64,000 bases of DNA from Dipetalonema caudispina (taxonomy: Eukaryota > Nematoda > Chromadorea > Rhabditida > Onchocercidae), in contig JABVXV010000049.1 of the NCBI GenBank assembly GCA_013365325.1, positions 124,001-188,000 on the forward strand. The letters run 5' to 3'. Under the pieces are notes generated by a model. That model searched no databases. It had not been told where the DNA came from and saw only the letters and a program-made list of their open reading frames with translations. Position numbers and translations under genes: made by a program. This document shows, in pieces, positions 56,501 through 64,000 of the stretch. Each line of letters starts with the position of its first letter. Position 1 is the first letter of the stretch.

Positions 56501-59500
56501 GGTGCAATGTCTAACTTGGGGAACAGTTTCAGGTCATATGCTTGAAGTCAGTCATGAGCGAGAGAATGGAACTTATGATTGCAAACAAATCGATGAAGAG
56601 GTGAGCTGTGACAAATCGACCGTTTGGAATTGCTTTTTTTTCTCCTCAGAGTAACAAGTTATCAAATATCACCATATCTGATTTTCTTGTTTGTCGCTTG
56701 CGGAACGTTTTTTCTGTGAAACATGATTTGACTTAAAACATGATATTTCGAGTTGAATTGCATCTTTTGTCGAATAATAGATTCCAAAGTTTGTTCTTAG
56801 GATGTGTCCAGTGGTGAAGAAGTATCGATGGAAGTAGACGAGGCTAAAGAAGATGGTACCATTAAACTTTATTACTTCATTTGCGATAAATGTAAGCTGC
56901 AGATAGAAGTATTTTTACTAACATTCTTTGTACATTTTAGATAGTGGTAATAGACAACAGGTCCGGAAGAAAGCAAAAAAAAGGAAAACTATGAGGTTCG
57001 AATTTTTTAGATCATCCTAAATAAACAAAAAAATCAATTCCTGTGCTTTCTTACCATATAAACTATAAAAATATTTCTATGTAAGAGTTATTTTAAAATC
57101 ATGGTGCATATCGGATACGATAATACAAATTTTGAAAAATCTTTTATAGTTATCTTTCTGTGAGATTTATTCAGCTAGTTTAAATTCCATAATTCTGCTG
57201 GCCTAGCACCGAGTTTATTTCTTTTTTACAGTGATAATCTTGTGAGGAAAATGGGTCTTCACAATGCAATTTTGGTTCTTTTACTAAGAAGTTGTAATGA
57301 CAAATCACCAATGGTACGAACTCGAGCTTTGATGCAGATTGCAATATTGCTTAATGATGAAAATATGCGCAGCAAACTTTTGAATTTGCCAAAAACTTTG
57401 GTAAGTTTAATACGAATGCCCGATTCCTACGTCTTTAGATTGGTCTGATTTATTTGATAGCACTCTGTTTGTTAACCTTTTTAACTGAGATATTCGTCTA
57501 ATATTGCGAAACTCTTGAAAAGTTAAATCATTTTGTAGGTGTATGCTTACGGTAGTGACGATGAGAATGCTAAGAAGCATCAGAATAATTCTACACTTTT
57601 GACGATTATTGCTACTCGATGCTTGGATGCAAGGGTACTGATATAACACTTTTTAATTTACAATTTCTTTCGGTATTTGTTTTCTTTAATAATTAAAGAA
57701 ATGATCCCATGTTTCAACTCTACTCTAAACTAGAAAATAAATTTTTAGGTATCAACTCGTAGAGCAGCAATAGTTGTTCTCGAATCACTTTTTCCAAGTC
57801 TTTCTGAAACGCATCGAGCAGAATTTTTACCAGTTTTCCAGGTAATGCTACTTTTTAAAGTTTACAGTGCTAATAAAACCAGAAGAGCCCAAGTACGGAA
57901 TGATGTTCTCGTCTCGCTGTATTGTATATATTAACATAATAAATTGTCGCGTATACTGTTTCTAGCAGCATTGTCGAGACCCGTCACTGCTGGTAAGGAA
58001 ACAAGCTGCTGAATCGTTAAGCCATTTACTTTTATTATTGGGTACGGATAGCAACATGCTTGATAAAGTTTGGCTTACATCAGTTCTGCCTCTAATTAAT
58101 GATCGTGAACAATCAGTTGTGCAACTAGCATCCAAATTAATTTTGGTGAGTTTCAGTATTCAAATCTATCTGTCTACTCCTTTAAATCTAAATTCACTGT
58201 CGAAATTGCTGAAGTTCTATAACTTCACTTTTCATTTAAATCTTTAGCTGGAGTATTCGAACAGCTTATGTGATTTTATTTAAGAAACGTTATGTTTACC
58301 TTACACTTCGATTGAATAAGAAAACATTGTAGGAAACACTTATATTGCCAGCTCTTGAAGACACGACACCCGTTGTTTGGCGTATTTTGGAAGCAGTGGA
58401 GCAGGAAGTCAATCATAGGTCCCTATTTTTGTCTTCATTAAATTTCCTCATATGATGATCTGTTCATTCAGCTCTGTAACTGGTCGTTTGAGTGGAAGAA
58501 GAAAGCTAGGTGTTAAATCTATTTAAATTTTCGAAATCAGCGCTTAGATTGTTATCTTAATCTGTTTCCATGCCTTTTTCGAATTTTTTATGAATTGAAT
58601 TACAGGCGCTTATTACTACGCTCTTTACTTCATCAGGCGAAGGAAGGAGGGTTAACGGAACGTGCTGTTGAGAGCCTGCTGAAGAAGTGTGACGATTTGA
58701 AGAATGTGAATATTGTTTGGATGTTATTGAACTTCTTGAGCATTGTATTTAAGGTATACCTTTATGCTTTAGATCTTGCTCGAACCTGTTATGTTCCTTC
58801 AGTTTCAATTTTTTTTTCAGCAAAAAGCTGAAAGACTGTTTTATTTTTGGCAGAAATTAGTTTTGGGAACCAATATGTTTGAAAATTACAACTCTTTATT
58901 CACTTTTAAAATAATTTTAGATTGATGGATCTCTAGCGGTTCGTTTCTGGTATACGCTAAATGAAGGTGATGAAAGTAATTTAGTTGGTTACGTTGCCGA
59001 AGTTATTGCTCGCTGTGCTAACCGTATAAGTGAAACAAGTCGAAACCAATTGATTGAAAATTTTAGCGCAAAACTAATTGAATTCAGGTATGAGCTAAAT
59101 GAAAATATTAACATCTAAAGGTTGACTGGAATTTCTGTTGTTGGCATTTTGGAAATGTGCTTGTTTTAAAAATTTGGAAGTTTTAATTTTCAGTGTTAAC
59201 GAGGGTCACATCGCTCATGTCTACTATGCATTTGCCCGTCTATGTAGAGGTATTGGCGATGATGACACAGGTGCTAATCAGTTGCTTGAATTTAATCGCA
59301 TTTTGATGGATAAATCACTTAAAATTCTACACAACACCATTTTTCGTCCGATCGATGGCTCCAGTGAAGTTGCACTTACCCAGGAAAAGTAAGTGAGTGG
59401 AAGTTTTGTGGTTCAAATATATCGGAACTGCATTCTTTTTGTTCACTTTCAATTGATTTCATTATCAGAAATTTATTTCTAGTGACAAAACAGCAAAACT

Positions 59501-60000
59501 TCTTGTACGAATCATAAACTCGTTGGGTGAAGCAATTCAGTACAGTCCGATTTTATTAAGCATGAATCCGAAAACATTTGATATCATGCAGTTGATAATG
59601 GCTTCTGATGTTATACAGCAGCAGTTGATTCAAACAGGTTTGCAGAAATTCGAAATTCCTCCAGTAGCTTCCACATTTTCTTAAATTCTCTGAGCTTGTT
59701 AGTAAACGCAATGCGATATTGGTTTTAAAATTTCAGACTACCTGAAGATTACATTAGGCACTTTAGGGAGGTGATGTCAGGAGTACAACTCACCTCCTAT
59801 TTTATCAAGAAATGACTTTAATATATCATGCAAAAGGAATCTTGAGCAGATACTAGAAGTTCCATAGAAACCATTAGAAGATTTATGTTCTTGATCCGTT
59901 GCAATTATAGGCACTTTATGCAATACATTGCCAGCAGTATCTTCAGTTCGTCCGTCATCCGCTGCCCATTGTCCTTATATGGAAGTAAACTTTCTTTTAT

Positions 60001-60038
<38 letters not shown>

Positions 60039-63000
60039 GGACAGCCTTACAAATGGATCAAGAAGTGAGGGAAGTTCAGAGAGGGAGGGAGATGGTTGAG
60101 AAAACAAGAAAAGAAGACAGAGCACGGTCAACTTCAGCGAACAATCATGCTACAACTTTGTCGATTTTGTTACATTTAATTTTTCTGATAAAATTTCATA
60201 TCAATTTAAGGGTCTTGTCAAACAAGAACCACAGCAGGCTAGTATTCAGCAAGATGAGAATTGCAATGTTCCTGAGCGTTGTGTTTCTGCGGCTGGCTCT
60301 CTCCAATGTTCCAAATCTTCTAGTCAGCCTAATAATAACAATACGGACGGTAGTCAGAAGGCACCTGCATCGATAAATCAAGAATGTAGAATATCGCAAC
60401 CAACCAGTCATGGATTAGGTCCTACTTTTCTTGGCCGTCATGCTATTAACATGGAAGTGTTAAGTCCAGCTGTAAGAGCACAAGCAGTTTTGGCTATTGG
60501 TAAAATGTGTCTCCAGGTAGGTACAATTATTGTCAACGAAAACTATTTCTTTTTTATGGTTTTTATTGATGTATCCTTGCGCTATGATATTAATTAACTT
60601 TTAGGACGAAAAACTGGCGAAAAAATGCGTTCCAGTGCTGTCACGACAGCTTTTAGTAAACAGCAATCATTTGGTTCGAAGCAACATTGTTGGTGTAATT
60701 TGCGATCTCTGCAAAAGGTTTTTTTTTTAATTTCACATAGTGTTAGAACATCAAGTCTAAAGATTTCTTCGCATTTATCGATTACAAACACACAGGTCCT
60801 TTTTTGAATTCCAACTATTTACCTTATTGTTCAGATACATATTGTTAGTTGATCATTGTTCAGATACACCTTGTTAGTTGATCGTCATAGTGCTATCATA
60901 GCTTCTTGTTTGAAAGATCCATCCACGCTGGTGCGGAAACAAACGCTTATGCTGTTGACACATCTCATCAAAGAACAGTTTGTACGTTGGGCAGGGCAGG
61001 TAATATATATTTATTGATCCTGTGAAGTAGAAAGCTAAAAATAAATTTTTGACATTATTACTGGTTTCAGATTATGTATAGATTTGTTTCAACAATTTTG
61101 GATGAAAATAAGGAGGTTCGCGAATACGCAGAGATGTGTTTGGTAAGTGTCTTAAATAAATAAGAGAGGACTCGCCAGGTCGTCTTGTACAATTTATAGA
61201 ACTTATATTACGGCACTTCTTTTTTAGGTTGATGTCTTGCTTGTACAATTCCCGAACATGTTTGTAAATCATTTCTTGGAGTGTGTTTTTTATTTTAATT
61301 CAGTTACGCACAATTTATGGTTGGCGACAAGTAATGGTAAGATTTTATGTGATGATTTCAAATCAGTGTTTCTTGACAGATTTATCAATATTTTACTTCT
61401 TTATACATTTTCAGCCGTGGAAGAAGATATGGCAGAAAGGCAAGATTTGAAATGTTCTTTATCAGGATTTCGATTAAAGAATGCGCGAATGAGACTTTAC
61501 CAATTTATGGTTGGTCTGCATGTTTTCAATTTGGATCGAGATCGGTTTAAATGAATTTCAAATGTTGTATGAATATCTCATTGCTGTTACCGTTACTAAT
61601 AGTTCTGCAATACAAGCTGTACAGAAGCAACGGCAAGCAAATAGCTCCTCTATCGGTATTCCTGTTTAGATAAAAACATTTAATGATGAGAACAAATTTA
61701 CGATTGGAATGCGTATTGGTCAGGAAGTATATTCGGCTATAGTAGACGGCGTGCTCGACATTTGCGATCGTCGTGTTAAAGCTCTGCTTGAAGATTGCTA
61801 TGAGGTCTGGTTTGTTTATTAGTAGATCACCGAAAATACTTTTTTATTTTTTAAACGTTCAAAATATAGTTCTTTCTGTGTAGATGCAAAATATTTGTCC
61901 TTATAGAGCGTTATAATTATTGTGCTATATGTTGTTCTGATCACAGATAATGTGTTGCCCGGAGATAAAATTGTCCATGGCTTTGGGTAGAAGATCGCCA
62001 AATGAAGGGGATGATGATGATGATGATGAACCGCCATCAAATGTTCAGGTAGTGCTTTCATAAGTTTGTCTCTTACCGTTGTATTTTTTCATCTTTTGCT
62101 AGAGTGGCAAAAAAGAAACTGCCTGTGAATAGGAATTTGAATAAAAGATAAAACATTAAAATGGAATTTTAGGAAGCAGCGAGAAAGGTTGTAACACAAG
62201 CGTTCCGCAAAGGTATCATCGATGCCATTTTGCCTCACGTCATACAGTTGAAATATTACCTGCAAGAGAAGCGTCTACCTGAACTGGAATTGGGAATTAT
62301 CAGAGTTCTGAGGTGGTCATTGAGCTTTACAGTTGATTTACACTTCTTAATATTTTTTAGATAGATCTGATATCAAATTTAAAAGTATAACTTGCTATTT
62401 TATTGAGATTTATTTTTAGGGAACTGTGTAAAGATCACCGCGAGCAGTTAGATGAATTTTTGGCAAGTGATAAGCAGTTGAAAGCTGAAATAAAGTTTGA
62501 TCTTGAGAAACTCGAGGTATGTTTTTTGCAATCTTTTGGTGTTTTTCTCTCTTTGAGATGATCAATTCAAGTAATGTAAAATTGTATGGATATGAAAGGA
62601 ACCGTATTGATGTAGAATTGACAGCGGTTGAACAGGACCAACAGACAGGATATCGCAGTTATGTCATTCATTAAACCAAATAGACTACTAAACGTATTGC
62701 CGCGTTAGTTAACTGCACACTGAACTCTTAAGATTTTTAACGTTTTCTTCAGTTCTTATTGCATATAACCTAATTAAGGGTCAAGTTTTGCAGTGAAATT
62801 CACAGTTACATTGATAAAGTTATATCATATTTAAGGAAAAAGAAAGAAGGCTAAAAGTTCCGAGTAACAATAACATAATTGTGAAAACGCCTGTTCTGTC
62901 AAATAAAAGAAAGGTTTCATTTGCTATTGATGACGTGGCATCTTCACCATGTTCAAAGTCTGGGATTCTAAAGCAAAGGTATGAACTGGAAACGATTCCA

Positions 63001-64000
63001 CCGACTGAAGTGCAAAGAGCTGGACAAAATGAAGAAGGTAGTTTTAGTCATCGGTTTTTTTTCACTTTTATTAATTTGTACATATTATTTTCGTTCACAT
63101 TGATAAATCATTGCGTAATTTTTTGACCGAGTTTTGTTCATTCAAAAAATTGGGGAAAACGTGTCATTTTATCGATACCATTTAGGCGGCGGTCAGCCAG
63201 TTGGTTCCATTGATGGAAGTGATCGAAAACTGGCGGAAGGACAAACGAAAATTGATGATGACAAAGAAGAGAGTTTTGAGAATGTTGTATGTTTTCATTT
63301 TATTCACTTACTGAATATAAGCAAGGAATAAGTGGATTAGGCATAGAAAATTTTAGGTATCAATTATTTGACTTTTTAGTTTATTTTAAGCTTGCAGTAC
63401 ATATTTCTTTATGCTATCTTAAATCTTTCTTGGCTTTCGGAATGTCTAATTAAGCACATGATTCTTCAAATCTCTATGACCATGATTTTTTTTCACATTC
63501 TGATTATTTACAGCAACCTTCAACAAGTGTAAAAGAAAATTTTATCCCAACTGCGGTTACTATGGTGGTCAAAAAACGAAGCGAAAGAATGCGGTTTCAA
63601 CAGTTAGATGAAGAACGAGAGTTACCGGTGCGAGCGATCTCAACACCAGAGCACAACATCGGCGAGGTTTCTTTTTTTTTTTTATTGATGAGATTTTCAA
63701 TCTATTAGTCAACTGTTATAGATATCCACTGTATGCAAGTCTCATAGCAATGCTATCTTTCAGCTTACATTTGGTCTCGGCGATGAAATGTCAGCAATTG
63801 AAAGTACGCCAACAAGGAAACGTTAGTTTATTGTTATCAACGATTGCTTCGTTAAAATCCAAATTTAATAATTTTTGTCTTGCGTACATAGAAAATTTGG
63901 TTTACTTGGTCTCTTTTGCATATTTTGACCTTTCTGGAAATGATAAAAATACATCTCTTTGAAGGATCAAGACGACAAGCTCGCCAACCCTGTGTGCCAC
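53573..64000 (+). CDS. NCAPD3: Condensin II complex subunit CAP-D3 (HEAT repeat), runs off window
   Basis: CAP-D3 is the HEAT-repeat subunit of condensin II, which compacts chromosomes from prophase (hcp-6 in C. elegans). 38 exons, among them 53573-53658, 53837-53931, 54027-54168, 54596-54704, 54789-54936, 55174-55263, 55375-55496, 55648-55863, 56036-56179, 56265-56361, 56533-56600, 56801-56855, 56941-56995, 57232-57400, 57539-57634, 57749-57841, 57966-58145, 58333-58418, 58606-58753, 58921-59087, 59194-59388, 59483-59637, 59911-59984, 60211-60516, 60605-60717, 60864-60999, 61071-61142, 61228-61336, 61415-61509, 61670-61804, 61947-62048, 62173-62312, 62420-62516, 62836-63037, 63186-63283, 63514-63666, 63764-63821, 63965-64000; over 1,540 residues, every phase closes. 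Family blocks: SPAVRAQAVLAIGKMCLQ, HLVRSNIVGVICDLC, DPSTLVRKQTLMLLTHLIKE, MFVNHFLECVFYFN, TFNDENKFTIGMRIG. The tail has basic clusters (KKAKKRK, RKRSRRQ) fitting nuclear import and a TFGLGDE...STPTRKR motif like vertebrate CAP-D3. Confidence 0.93.
59767..59797. repeat. Short perfect inverted repeat in a NCAPD3 intron
   Basis: GGAGGTGA (59767-59774) and TCACCTCC (59790-59797) form an 8-bp stem with a 15-nt loop in the intron 59638-59910. Possibly chance; it stands out as GC-rich in AT-rich surroundings. Confidence 0.5.
60002..60034 (+). repeat. Homopolymer T33 next to a polypurine tract in a NCAPD3 intron
   Basis: A 33-base T run starts 17 bp after the donor of the 59911-59984 exon and is followed by a purine-rich stretch (about 60056-60125). 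Both lie inside the intron 59985-60210. It is the longest homopolymer in the window. Confidence 0.9.
60826..60883 (+). repeat. 29-bp tandem duplication containing a 3' splice acceptor
   Basis: Two adjacent 29-bp copies (60826-60854 and 60855-60883) differ at two positions. Each carries the TTGTTCAG acceptor and the first exon bases. Only the second acceptor (exon from 60864) keeps the NCAPD3 frame, giving R-YTLLVDRHSAI. Confidence 0.9.

Noticed and set aside
61545..61560. Apparent frameshift in CAP-D3 (stop TGA after DRDRFK).
   Set aside because: The sequence from 61510 to 61669 is an intron in phase 0; no frameshift is needed.

Overview
This is eukaryotic genomic DNA from a nematode, most likely a filarial (clade III) worm. 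That identification is inference, based on the strong AT bias, small exons split by many short introns, TTTCAG-type 3' splice sites (some placed so that spliced-leader addition is plausible), long T/A homopolymers, and an animal gene set that includes a CK1/TTBK-like kinase of the type expanded in nematodes. I saw no bacterial operons, phage, transposase, CRISPR array, rRNA or tRNA. Exon models were joined by hand. For almost every junction the phase was checked so that the frame closes.

Layout (most genes lie on the minus strand): 1-377 (-), N-terminus of translation initiation factor eIF2 beta. 2021-8653 (-), an RNF19/dorfin-type RBR ubiquitin ligase with two membrane segments, 18 exons. 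8654-13043, no confirmed gene, two orphan exon candidates and a pyrimidine-rich tract. 13044-13735 (+), Sm protein G of the spliceosome, two exons. 15650-27740 (-), PP2A regulatory subunit B'' (PPP2R3 type), 27 exons, with a long worm-specific-looking N-terminal region. 27741-37006, about 9 kb with no gene I can support. 37007-40228 (-), MGAT1 (N-acetylglucosaminyltransferase I). 42598-44896 (-), a small CK1/TTBK-like kinase with unusual introns. 46140-51975 (-), a USP20/USP33-type deubiquitinase with two DUSP domains. 53573-64000 (+), condensin II subunit CAP-D3, 38 exons, running off the window.

The genes do not form one pathway. They cover basic cell functions: translation start, ubiquitin ligation and removal, mRNA splicing, phosphatase targeting, N-glycan branching, a probable sperm-type kinase and chromosome condensation. 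SNRPG and the PP2A subunit converge on their 3' ends. The deubiquitinase and CAP-D3 diverge from a shared ~1.5 kb upstream region. eIF2 beta lies downstream of RNF19 on the same strand and has a good candidate trans-splice acceptor.

The most unusual material is at the level of splicing rather than a new system. In the kinase gene one intron has no AG at all before the coding resumption point and appears to end in TG, and another is a clear GC-AG intron. RNF19 has a probable GC-AG intron. CAP-D3 carries a 29-bp tandem duplication of a 3' splice acceptor in which only the second copy keeps the frame. One junction in the PP2A subunit closes only with a weak GC donor.
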